Shown here: piece by piece, positions 41,341 through 48,852 of the stretch
Layout of the letters: the number at the start of each line of letters is the position of its first letter
How positions within the stretch are numbered: position 1 is the first letter of the stretch
Assembly (NCBI RefSeq): GCF_030406905.1
Contig: NZ_CP129137.1
Span: 3,802,001-3,866,000, forward strand
DNA from: Streptomyces sp. HUAS CB01
Lineage (GTDB): Bacteria; Actinomycetota; Actinomycetes; Streptomycetales; Streptomycetaceae
DNA length: 64,000 bases
Direction of reading: 5' to 3'
Notes under the pieces: model-generated
Told to the model about the DNA's origin: nothing
What the model saw: the letters and a program-made list of their open reading frames with translations, nothing else
The model's database searches: none
Translations under genes and position numbers: made by a program

Positions 41341-42243
41341 ATGTCCGCAGAACAGGGCAGCTCGAAGGTGCTCACGCTCACGCAGAGCACTCCCTCGCCC
41401 GACGCGCTCCCGGCGCCCGAACCGGTGTCCGCACCCATGTCCGTGGACGCGTCCATGGATCTGCCGGCCGAGGCCCCCGGGGCCCTCGACACCCGCACAC
41501 TCTCGCGCTCGCTCTTCCTGCGGCTGGCCGCCCTCGACGTGGACAGCCCCGAACGCACGTACGTACGCGACACCCTGATCGAGCTGAACCTGCCGCTGGT
41601 GCGCTACGCGGCGGCCCGCTTCCGCAGCCGCAACGAGCCGATGGAGGACATCGTCCAGGTCGGCACGATCGGCCTCATCAAGGCGATCGACCGCTTCGAC
41701 TGCGAACGGGGCGTGGAGTTCCCGACGTTCGCGATGCCGACCGTGGTCGGGGAGATCAAGCGCTTCTTCCGGGACACGAGTTGGTCGGTCCGCGTCCCGC
41801 GCCGGCTCCAGGAGCTGCGGCTCGCGCTGACGAAGGCGAGCGACGAGCTGGCCCAGAAGCTGGACCGCTCGCCGACGGTGCCCGAACTCGCCGCGGTGCT
41901 GGGCGTGTCGGAGGAGGACGTGGTCGACGGCCTCGCCGTGGGCAACGCGTACACGGCGTCCTCGCTGGACTCACCGTCGCCCGAGGACGACGGCGGCGAG
42001 GGCTCCCTGGCGGACCGCCTCGGCTACGAGGACGGCGCGCTGGAGGGCGTCGAGTACCGCGAGTCGCTGAAGCCGCTGCTGGCCAAACTCCCCCCGCGCG
42101 AGCGGCAGATCATCATGCTCCGCTTCTTCGCCAACATGACGCAGTCGCAGATCGGCGAGGAGGTCGGCATCTCCCAGATGCACGTCTCCCGGCTGCTCAC
42201 GCGGACGCTGGCGCAGCTGCGCGAGGGTCTGATCGCCGACTGA
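41341..42243 (+). CDS. sigN: SigB/SigF-family RNA polymerase sigma factor SigN
   Basis: 300 residues, closely related to the gene before it: [60 protein letters not shown], and region 4 LPPRERQIIMLRFFANMTQS with [20 protein letters not shown]. An extra low-complexity N-terminal part of about 60 residues (TPSPDALPAPEPVSAPMSV) precedes the core. The order sigF-sigN is that of S. coelicolor SCO4035-SCO4034, where SigN acts in aerial hyphae. ATG at 41341 follows GGGGGTGGC. The pair probably arose by tandem duplication. Confidence 0.9.
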   Translation: MSAEQGSSKVLTLTQSTPSPDALPAPEPVSAPMSVDASMDLPAEAPGALDTRTLSRSLFLRLAALDVDSPERTYVRDTLIELNLPLVRYAAARFRSRNEPMEDIVQVGTIGLIKAIDRFDCERGVEFPTFAMPTVVGEIKRFFRDTSWSVRVPRRLQELRLALTKASDELAQKLDRSPTVPELAAVLGVSEEDVVDGLAVGNAYTASSLDSPSPEDDGGEGSLADRLGYEDGALEGVEYRESLKPLLAKLPPRERQIIMLRFFANMTQSQIGEEVGISQMHVSRLLTRTLAQLREGLIAD

Positions 42244-42318
42244 CGCCGACCGGCCGGGCGCGCGCCTCCACGGCCGGCGCCCGGCTCCCCCACCGCTTCC
42301 CGCCGCGGGGTTTCTCTT

Positions 42319-42331
42319 TGACGGACCGTCA
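42319..42331. promoter_or_regulatory. 13-bp palindrome before the secreted protein gene
   Basis: TGACGGACCGTCA is a perfect inverted repeat and contains a TTGACG-like -35, 15 bases before the start codon at 42346. It is a candidate operator overlapping the promoter. Confidence 0.45.
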
Positions 42332-42345
42332 GACAAACTGGTCCG

Positions 42346-43095
42346 ATGCGACGGCGACGGGTCGGATACGGGCTGGCGGGGGTCGCGCTCTGCCTCGGCG
42401 GGGTGCTCGCGGCCTCCGGGGCCGACGGGCGGGCCGGCGGATACGCGGCGGTCGGTGCCGGCGGACACGGACCGGAGGACGCGGTGCCGCCGTCCGGCGA
42501 CGTCGTGCTGGTCCCCCTCGACGAGGGTTCTCCCGCCGGTTCGTCCCGGGCGGGACCGGGTGACGGGCCGGACGGGAGGGCGGACACGCGTGCGGGCGCG
42601 CCGGGCACGGCACCGGATGCGCCGGGGCACCCCACGGCGCCCGGGGCCCCGGGCGGGCAGCCCGCAGGAGGAGGAGCGGACGCCGGATCCGGTCCGGGGT
42701 CGTCGGGACCGGGGAGCACGCCCCCGGCGCCGCGCCCGAGCCGGCCGGCTCCCCCGCCGCCGGCACCGTCGCCCTCGCCGCCCGGGCCCGCCGTACTGGC
42801 GGTCGCGGAGGTGCGGAGGACGCCCGCGGACGAGCGGTGGTGCGAGAACGTCACCGTGGAGTTCCGCAACACCGGTGGATCGGCGGTGCGTTCGGGCACC
42901 GTCCTGTTCGGCACGCACATCATCGGTGCGCTCGGCGTCGACTGGGCGACGATCGATTCCACCCAGCCGCTGCCGGCGCCCATCGCCGCGGGCGCGGCGA
43001 GGACGACGACGTACCGGGTGTGCGTGGACGCCTGGCGCGTACCGCTGGGCATGCGCGTCGAGACGCAGGACGTGCGCGCGGAGCATCCGTCCTGA
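42346..43095 (+). CDS. Exported protein with disordered linker and C-terminal beta domain
   Basis: 249 residues, family not firmly recognised. The N-terminal MRRRRVGYGLAGVALCLGGV is a signal or anchor segment. Residues 40-145 are a Gly/Pro/Ala-rich disordered linker ending in PSRPAPPPPAPSPSPPGPAV. The last 100 residues form a small beta domain: AVAEVRRTPADERWCENVTV, EFRNTGGSAVRSGTVLFGTH, AARTTTYRVCVDAWRVPLG with two Cys that could pair. The fold resembles extracellular Ig-like or CARDB-type domains. A gene of this kind follows sigN in related genomes. ATG at 42346, possibly near-leaderless given the promoter position. Confidence 0.8.
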   Translation: MRRRRVGYGLAGVALCLGGVLAASGADGRAGGYAAVGAGGHGPEDAVPPSGDVVLVPLDEGSPAGSSRAGPGDGPDGRADTRAGAPGTAPDAPGHPTAPGAPGGQPAGGGADAGSGPGSSGPGSTPPAPRPSRPAPPPPAPSPSPPGPAVLAVAEVRRTPADERWCENVTVEFRNTGGSAVRSGTVLFGTHIIGALGVDWATIDSTQPLPAPIAAGAARTTTYRVCVDAWRVPLGMRVETQDVRAEHPS

Positions 43096-43129
43096 GCGGA
43101 CGGGCCTCGGGAGGTCCGGTTCCGGCGGG

Positions 43130-43345
43130 TCAGCCGAGGGCGAGCCAGACGACCGCGCCGACGATCGCGACGGCCGCCACGATCCCGACGATCAGCCCGA
43201 TCCGCGGACCGGCCGGCGCGGGCGCCGCCGCGGCGCGGCCGCTCTGCTGCGGGCCACCCTCGTCGACGAAGGCGCGGAACATCTGCGTGCTGCCCGCGGG
43301 GTCGTAGCCCTCGGGACCCTGGGGCGCTTGGGGGTTGTGTGCCAT
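43130..43345 (-). CDS. Small tail-anchored membrane protein
   Basis: 71 residues. A Pro/Gln/Gly-rich cytoplasmic part (MAHNPQAPQGPEGYDPAGS, then QMFRAFVDEGGPQ) ends in one transmembrane helix (IGLIVGIVAAVAIVGAVVWL). It has no signal peptide, so it would be inserted by its C-terminus. It converges with the exported protein gene. I have seen similar streptomycete proteins but know no function. Confidence 0.75.
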   Translation of the reverse strand: MAHNPQAPQGPEGYDPAGSTQMFRAFVDEGGPQQSGRAAAAPAPAGPRIGLIVGIVAAVAIVGAVVWLALG

Positions 43346-43509
43346 GGGTCAGGACCCTAGCGAACACGGGTGACCCGCCCAACCCCCGGTCGGCCGCCCT
43401 CGCGACATGCGCGCACGTCGTCCGCACCTTCCCCGCCGACATGGCCGGATCGTGACGTCGCACAGGCAAAGCCTTTGGGGTTCCTTTACCCCGAAGGGCC
43501 CCTTTTCGT

Positions 43510-43551
43510 TTGCCTGCAGCAACCAACCGCTTTTATGGTTGCCCTAAGCAA
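43510..43551. promoter_or_regulatory. Two MarR-type operators upstream of the efflux operon
   Basis: Two copies of TTGC-N5-GCAA: 43510-43522 (spacer CTGCA) and 43539-43551 (spacer CCTAA; extends to GTTGC/GCAAC). Their centres are 29 bases, about three helical turns, apart, and they lie just before the marR start at 43570. A MarR dimer pair binding here would repress its own operon. Confidence 0.7.
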
Positions 43552-43569
43552 CAAGATGGGGGTGTGTCC

Positions 43570-44019
43570 GTGGCAGAACGGAGTCAGTACGAGGAGCTGG
43601 GCCGCCAGATCAGCGCCATGGGCGCCGTCAAGAGGGGCATCGCCCGCCTGCTTCCCGCGGAGTGCCCGTCCGGATCCGCTGCCGTGCTGGCCCTCCTCGA
43701 CCGGTACGGGGAGATGCGGATGAGCCGGCTCGCGGAGCTCCTCGCCGTCGACATGTCCGTCACCAGCCGCCATGTGGCGCACGTCGCCGGGCGCGGCTGG
43801 ATCGAACGGTCACCCGACCCGGACGACGGGCGCTCGCGCATCCTGCGGCTCACCCCCGCGGGGGAGGCGCAGCTCGACGACCTCGGCCGGCGCACCACCG
43901 ACCTGTTCGCCCACTACCTCGAGGACTGGTCCGACGACGACGTCGGACGGCTGAACGCGCTGCTGGCCCGCCTCCGCGAATCCGTCGGGGACTGCCGGAC
44001 CGCCCGCACACCTACGTAA
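43570..44019 (+). CDS. MarR-family transcriptional regulator
   Basis: 149 residues. Winged helix: AAVLALLDRYGEMRMSRLAE, LLAVDMSVTSRHVAHVAGRG (recognition helix), WIERSPDPDDGRSRILRLTP (wing). Flanking helices form the dimer interface (EELGRQISAMGAVKRGIARL). GTG at 43570 is preferred over in-frame upstream starts because GGGGG lies eight bases before it. The MFS pump begins 15 bases after its stop, so it is the local repressor of this efflux operon, released by some substrate of the pump (inference). Confidence 0.92.
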   Translation: MAERSQYEELGRQISAMGAVKRGIARLLPAECPSGSAAVLALLDRYGEMRMSRLAELLAVDMSVTSRHVAHVAGRGWIERSPDPDDGRSRILRLTPAGEAQLDDLGRRTTDLFAHYLEDWSDDDVGRLNALLARLRESVGDCRTARTPT

Positions 44020-44034
44020 GAGACAAGGAAGTAC

Positions 44035-46473
44035 ATGGCTACGACCACACCGACCGGTGTGCGGGGCGGCCACGCCAGGCACGGGGGGACCTCCGCCTCC
44101 GAGGGCGGCGCGCCGATGACGCACCGGCAGATCATGGAGGCGCTGTCCGGGCTGCTGCTCGGCATGTTCGTCGCCATCCTGTCCTCGACCATCGTCTCCA
44201 ACGCCCTGCCCGAGATCATCTCCGACCTGGGCGGCGGCCAGTCCGCCTACACGTGGGTGGTCACGGCGGCCCTGCTGGCGATGACCGCGACCACCCCGCT
44301 CTGGGGCAAGCTCGCCGACCTCTTCAGCAAGAAGCTGCTGGTCCAGATGGCCTTGATCATCTACGTGGCGGGTTCGGTGGTCGCCGGGCTCGCGCAGAAC
44401 ACGGGCACACTCATCGCCTGCCGCGTGGTGCAGGGCGTCGGTGTCGGCGGCCTCACCGCCCTGGCACAGGTCATCATGGCCGCGATGATCTCCCCGCGGG
44501 AGCGCGGCCGCTACAGCGGCTACCTCGGCGCGACGTTCGCCGTCGCCACGGTCGGCGGCCCGCTGCTCGGTGGCGTCATCACCGACACCGAGTGGCTCGG
44601 CTGGCGCTGGTGCTTCTACGTCGGCGTGCCGTTCGCGCTCATCGCGCTGCTCGTGCTGCAGAAGACCCTGAAGCTCCCCGTGGTGAAGCGGGAGGTCGAG
44701 GTCGACTGGGCGGGCGCCTTCTTCATCAGCGCCGCGGTCTCGCTGCTGCTGGTCTGGGTCACCTTCGCGGGTGACAAGTACGCGTGGCAGTCCTGGCAGA
44801 CGTACGCCATGACCGGCGGTGCCGCGGCCCTGGGCGTGATCTTCCTGATCGTCGAGTCCCGGGCGAGCGAGCCGATCATCCCGCTGCGGCTGTTCCGCAA
44901 CCGGACCATCACGCTGGCCTCCCTGGCGTCGCTCTTCGTCGGTGTCGCGATGTTCGCCGGCACGGTCTTCTTCGGCCAGTACTTCCAGCTGGCCCGGGGC
45001 GAGTCGCCGACGATGTCCGGCGTCATGACCATCCCGATGATCGCCGGTCTGTTCGTCTCCTCGACCGTCAGCGGACTGATCATCACCAAGACCGGCAAGT
45101 GGAAGGCGTGGCTGGTCGCCGGCGGTGTCCTGGTGACGGGCGGCCTCGGACTGCTGGGCATGATCCGCTACGACACGGAGTACTGGCGCATCGCCGTCTT
45201 CATGGCCGTCATGGGCCTCGGGCTCGGCATGATGATGCAGAACCTGGTGCTGTGCACCCAGAACCAGGTGGCCCCGCGGGACCTGGGCGCGGCGTCGTCG
45301 GTCGTCACGTTCTTCCGGTCGCTGGGCGGTGCCGTCGGTGTCTCCGCGCTCGGCGCCGTGCTCGGCAACCGCGTCACCCGCTACGTCGAGGACGGCCTCG
45401 CCGAGCTGGGTCCGCGCGGGGCGGCACCGGGTCACGGCGGCACCGGAGGCGGGGGCATCCCCGACCTGGCAGCGCTGCCCGCCCCGGTCCGCACCGTGGT
45501 CGAGAGCGCCTACGGGCACGGTGTCGCGGATGTGTTCCTGTACTCGGCCCCGTTCGCGCTGCTGGCGTTCCTGGTGACCCTGTTCATCAGGGGAGTGGCG
45601 CTGAAGGGCGCCTCGGCCACCGCTCCGGACGCGGCGTCCGAGCACACCGCGGTCACCGCGGTCACCGCGGACACCGTCTCCGTCGAGGCGTCCGCGGCCG
45701 TCGCCGGAGGGACCGCCGTGCACGGTGTGGTGCGCGGCTCCGAGGGCGCGCCCGTCGGACGGGCCGCCGTCACACTGATCTCGCCGGCCGGGCGTCAGCT
45801 GGGCCGCGCGGTGGCGCAGGGGGACGGCGCGTACGCCCTGGACGCGCCGGGCTCCGGCTCGTACGTCCTGATCGCCTCGGCCGACGGTTTCCAGCCGCAG
45901 GCCGCCACGGTGGTCGTCGGGGACGAGCCCCTGGCCCACGACATCCTCCTCGCCGGGACCAGCGGGCTGACCGGCGCCGTCGTCGCGGCCGAGGGCGGTG
46001 CGGCGGTCGAGGGCGCGATGGTGGTCGTCACCGACGTGCGCGGCGGCGTGCTGGCCACCGGCACGTCGGGCCCGGACGGGGGCTTCGCCTTCGCCGAGCT
46101 GGTGCCGGGCGGGGTGACCGTCGCCGTCAACGCCCCCGGCTTCCGGCCGCTGGCCCTGCCCGTGGAGATCGGCGGCCAGGGTGTGACCCGGCTCGAGGTG
46201 GCGCTGCACGCGGGCGCCGTGGTCCGCGGCACCGTCCGGGCCGGGGACGGCGGGAGCCCGCTGACCGACGCCCGGGTGACGCTCGTCGACGCGGCGGGGA
46301 ACGTGGTCGCGACCGCGACCACCGGCGACGACGGCGCGTACGCCTTCGCCGACCTCGACCCGGGCGAGTACACCGTCATCGCGACCGGCTACCCGCCGGT
46401 GGCGAGCACGCTCACCGTGACCGGCGGCGGCGTGGACGGCCACGACCTCGCACTCGCCCACGCGGGCGAGTGA
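44035..46473 (+). CDS. DHA2-type MFS efflux pump fused to three carboxypeptidase-regulatory-like domains
   Basis: 812 residues. Residues 35-545 are a 14-helix DHA2 transporter: LSGLLLGMFVAILSSTIVSN, the motif A-like LWGKLADLFSKK, motif C GATFAVATVGGPLLGGVITD, and VAPRDLGAASSVVTFFRSLG late. After a last helix (FALLAFLVTLFIRGVAL), residues 580-812 contain three beta-sandwich repeats of the CarboxypepD_reg type: HGVVRGSEGAPVGRAAVTLI, GAVVAAEGGAAVEGAMVVVT and GTVRAGDGGSPLTDARVTLV, each followed by DGAYAL/DGGFAF/DGAYAF and a closing strand. This tail is outside the known DHA2 plan. ATG follows AAGGAAG. Regulated by the MarR gene. Confidence 0.92.
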   Translation: MATTTPTGVRGGHARHGGTSASEGGAPMTHRQIMEALSGLLLGMFVAILSSTIVSNALPEIISDLGGGQSAYTWVVTAALLAMTATTPLWGKLADLFSKKLLVQMALIIYVAGSVVAGLAQNTGTLIACRVVQGVGVGGLTALAQVIMAAMISPRERGRYSGYLGATFAVATVGGPLLGGVITDTEWLGWRWCFYVGVPFALIALLVLQKTLKLPVVKREVEVDWAGAFFISAAVSLLLVWVTFAGDKYAWQSWQTYAMTGGAAALGVIFLIVESRASEPIIPLRLFRNRTITLASLASLFVGVAMFAGTVFFGQYFQLARGESPTMSGVMTIPMIAGLFVSSTVSGLIITKTGKWKAWLVAGGVLVTGGLGLLGMIRYDTEYWRIAVFMAVMGLGLGMMMQNLVLCTQNQVAPRDLGAASSVVTFFRSLGGAVGVSALGAVLGNRVTRYVEDGLAELGPRGAAPGHGGTGGGGIPDLAALPAPVRTVVESAYGHGVADVFLYSAPFALLAFLVTLFIRGVALKGASATAPDAASEHTAVTAVTADTVSVEASAAVAGGTAVHGVVRGSEGAPVGRAAVTLISPAGRQLGRAVAQGDGAYALDAPGSGSYVLIASADGFQPQAATVVVGDEPLAHDILLAGTSGLTGAVVAAEGGAAVEGAMVVVTDVRGGVLATGTSGPDGGFAFAELVPGGVTVAVNAPGFRPLALPVEIGGQGVTRLEVALHAGAVVRGTVRAGDGGSPLTDARVTLVDAAGNVVATATTGDDGAYAFADLDPGEYTVIATGYPPVASTLTVTGGGVDGHDLALAHAGE

Positions 46474-46590
46474 CCAGACCCCCGGGCGGCGCTCCCAGCG
46501 GAGGCACCGCCCGGGGCCGGGGCGGCGGGCAGGGGACGGCCGGCCGCCCCGGCGACTTGTCCGGACGTCCGGCAAGGAGACGAGAACGGG

Positions 46591-47436
46591 ACGGGACTGC
46601 ACGCACGGATCAGGACACAGGACGGCTGGGCCGTCCGGGACGCGGTGGTGGCGGTGACGGACACGGCCGGTACCCAGGTGCTCCGGGCCGAGGCGGACGC
46701 CGAGGGCGGTGTGCGCACGGACACGGCGCTGCCCGCCGGCCCGTACACGGTGATCGTGACCGCGCCGGGCCACGCCCCCCCCCCACGCCTCGACCGCGCT
46801 GGTCACGGCGAGCGGCCGGGCGGAGGTCGGCACGGTGGTGCTCGCCCGGCAGGGCGGCGGCGAACCTCCCTCGGCCGGCGTCTGGTCGGTGGACCCCGCC
46901 CGCTCCTCGGTCGGCACGGTGGCCCGGCACCTGGGCATCTCCAGCGTCCACGGGCGGTTCACGGAGTTCGCCGGCCGAATCGAGATCGCCCCGGACGTGT
47001 CCCGCTCCCGGGTCGAGGCGGTGATCGCCGCGGCGTCGGTCGACACCGGCAACGCGATGCGGGACGGGCACCTGAGGTCCCCGGACTTCCTCGACGTGGA
47101 GCGCTTCCCCGAGATCACGTACCGCAGCCACGGGCTGTCCCGGGCGCCCGGCCGGGACCGCTGGACGGTGCACGGGGTGCTGTCGCTGCACGGCGTGGAG
47201 CGCGAGGTGGACCTCGCTCTGGAGTACATCGGTACGGGCCCCGACCCGTGGGGCGGGGCCGTGCCGCCTTCCGCGCCACCGCCGAACTGCGCCGCGAGGA
47301 CGTCGCGATGACCTGCAACCAGGTCGTCCGGGCGGGGATGACCGCCGTCGGGACGACGCTGAAGGTGAATCTCGACATCCAGGCGGTACGGGACGCGGGC
47401 CCGGCGCAGGCCCCGATCCCGGGACGGAACACCTAG
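46591..47436 (+). pseudogene. YceI-family protein with two frameshifts
   Basis: The frame HARIRTQDGWAVRDAVVAVT (a carboxypeptidase-regulatory-like N-terminal domain, as in the pump next door) lacks an ATG/GTG/TTG where one is expected (ACG at 46591). It is broken at a run of ten C (46775-46784). The next frame holds most of a YceI domain: VWSVDPARSSVGTVARHLGI, GRFTEFAGRIEIAPDVSRSR, RSPDFLDVERFPEITYRSHG, WTVHGVLSLHGVEREVDLAL. It is then broken again near 47250-47260, and the final strands (AAFRATAELRREDVAM, TTLKVNLDIQ) are in the first frame. A sequencing error at the homopolymers cannot be excluded. The intact version would be the third gene of the efflux operon. Confidence 0.75.
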
Positions 47437-47445
47437 GGTGCGGTC

Positions 47446-47916
47446 ATGGCAGCGAACATCGCGAGCAACACCCCCGTGGACCTGGACCGGTTGCTGGAGT
47501 TCGTGCGGCCCCGCCACCGCGCGGTCCTGCTGACCCGCCGCTCCGACGGCTCCCCGCAGGGCTCCCCCGTGACGTGCGGCGTCGACGACGCGGGCCGGAT
47601 CGTCGTCTCGACGTACCCCGAGCGAGCGAAGACGCGCAACGCCAAGCGCGACGACCGGGTCACGGTCATCGTCCTGAGCGACGACTGGAACGGCCCGTGG
47701 GTGCAGGTCGACGGCACGGCGGAGGTCATCGACGCACCCGCGTCGGTGGAGCCGCTGGTGGAGTACTTCCGCAACATCAGCGGTGAGCACCCCGACTGGG
47801 ACGAGTACCGCGAGGCGATGGTCGAGCAGGGCAAGTCCCTCATCCGCGTCACCCCGGACCGGTGGGGGCCGGTGGCCACGGGCGGCTTCCCGGCACGGTC
47901 CGCACCGGAGGCATGA
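47446..47916 (+). CDS. PPOX-class F420-dependent oxidoreductase
   Basis: 156 residues with the split beta-barrel FMN/F420-binding fold: RPRHRAVLLTRRSDGSPQGS, VTCGVDDAGRIVVSTYPERA, KTRNAKRDDRVTVIVLSDDW, WVQVDGTAEVIDAP and the C-terminal GKSLIRVTPDRWGPVATGGF. The KTRN motif is typical of F420-dependent members. Reaction unknown; such enzymes reduce activated double bonds. ATG at 47446, nine bases past the YceI remnant, so it may be read from the same transcript. It is one of two possible F420 users in the window, along with the LLM enzyme. Confidence 0.93.
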   Translation: MAANIASNTPVDLDRLLEFVRPRHRAVLLTRRSDGSPQGSPVTCGVDDAGRIVVSTYPERAKTRNAKRDDRVTVIVLSDDWNGPWVQVDGTAEVIDAPASVEPLVEYFRNISGEHPDWDEYREAMVEQGKSLIRVTPDRWGPVATGGFPARSAPEA

Positions 47917-48009
47917 GGCACGTCCGCGGCCGTGCGGCACGGCGGTGGTACCGGTGCGGCCGCGGTCGGGACGTCCGGCGGCCGGCGCGGAAGGGCATGG
48001 GGCCGGCCC

Positions 48010-48807
48010 TCAACGGGGCCCGGCCTCGCCGGTGTCCCGGGTGCGCTCCACCATCGTCTCGATGCCCGCGACGACCAGCTCCAGGGCGTAGTCGAAGTCC
48101 CGCTCCAGCATGTCCTCCACCGTGTCCCCGCCGCGGGCCGCCATCACCTTCTCGGCTTCCTCGAACAACTCGGTGAGCTCCGGCACCTGCCGGGTCGCAC
48201 CCATCGCTTCGGCGTAGTAGTCGTCGAGGGTCATCCCGGCGTCGGCGCAGCGCTTCCTGAAGTTGCCCTCGATCGTCCCCACGCCGTAGACGAACTGGAA
48301 GACGGCGGACGTGCCGGCCGACTGCCGGCTCAGCGGCAGACCGGTGCTGCGGATGACCCTCTGCACGGTGCTCGCGAAGGCCAGCGCGTTCGGGCCGATG
48401 TTGAGGTACCTGCCGATCAGCGAGGGCACCCAGGGGTGGGCGACCAGCAGCCTCCGGTAGCCGACGGCGAGTTCGCGCAACCGGTCGCGCCAGTCCGCCC
48501 CCTCCTCCGCCCGGTCCGGCACCGGGAACTCGCCGAAGACCGCGTCGAGGGCGAGCTCCAGCAGATCGTCCTTCGTGTCGACGTACCAGTACACGGACAT
48601 CGCGGTGACGCCCATCTCCGCGGCCAGCCGGCGCATCGAGAACCCGGCCAGCCCCTCGGCGTCGAGCATCCGCACCGTCACCGCGGTGATCCTGTCCCGG
48701 TCGAGCCCGGTGGGCTGTTCGGCCCTGCGTCCCCTCGGCGGCGCCTTGGACTCCAGCCACACACTCGTCCGCGCCGGTCGCTTCGCGCGGTCGGCTGACG
48801 ACACCAT
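48010..48807 (-). CDS. TetR-family transcriptional regulator with TetR_C_1-type domain
   Basis: 265 residues. The helix-turn-helix is at about residues 50-95 (MLDAEGLAGFSMRRLAAEMG, VTAMSVYWYVDTKDDLLELA), the pattern close to Tn10 TetR. The C-terminal helical domain has WRDRLRELAVGYRRLLVAHP, FQFVYGVGTIEGNFRKRC and ALELVVAGIETMVERTR. It follows the MFS gene by 45 bases on the same strand, so both are transcribed from the promoter at 50.4 kb, which carries a large inverted repeat. The drug-responsive repressor role is inferred. Confidence 0.92.
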   Translation of the reverse strand: MVSSADRAKRPARTSVWLESKAPPRGRRAEQPTGLDRDRITAVTVRMLDAEGLAGFSMRRLAAEMGVTAMSVYWYVDTKDDLLELALDAVFGEFPVPDRAEEGADWRDRLRELAVGYRRLLVAHPWVPSLIGRYLNIGPNALAFASTVQRVIRSTGLPLSRQSAGTSAVFQFVYGVGTIEGNFRKRCADAGMTLDDYYAEAMGATRQVPELTELFEEAEKVMAARGGDTVEDMLERDFDYALELVVAGIETMVERTRDTGEAGPR

Positions 48808-48852
48808 GGCGCACCCTCCTCGTTCCTGCCGGGCGGTCGCCCGGTTCAGATG

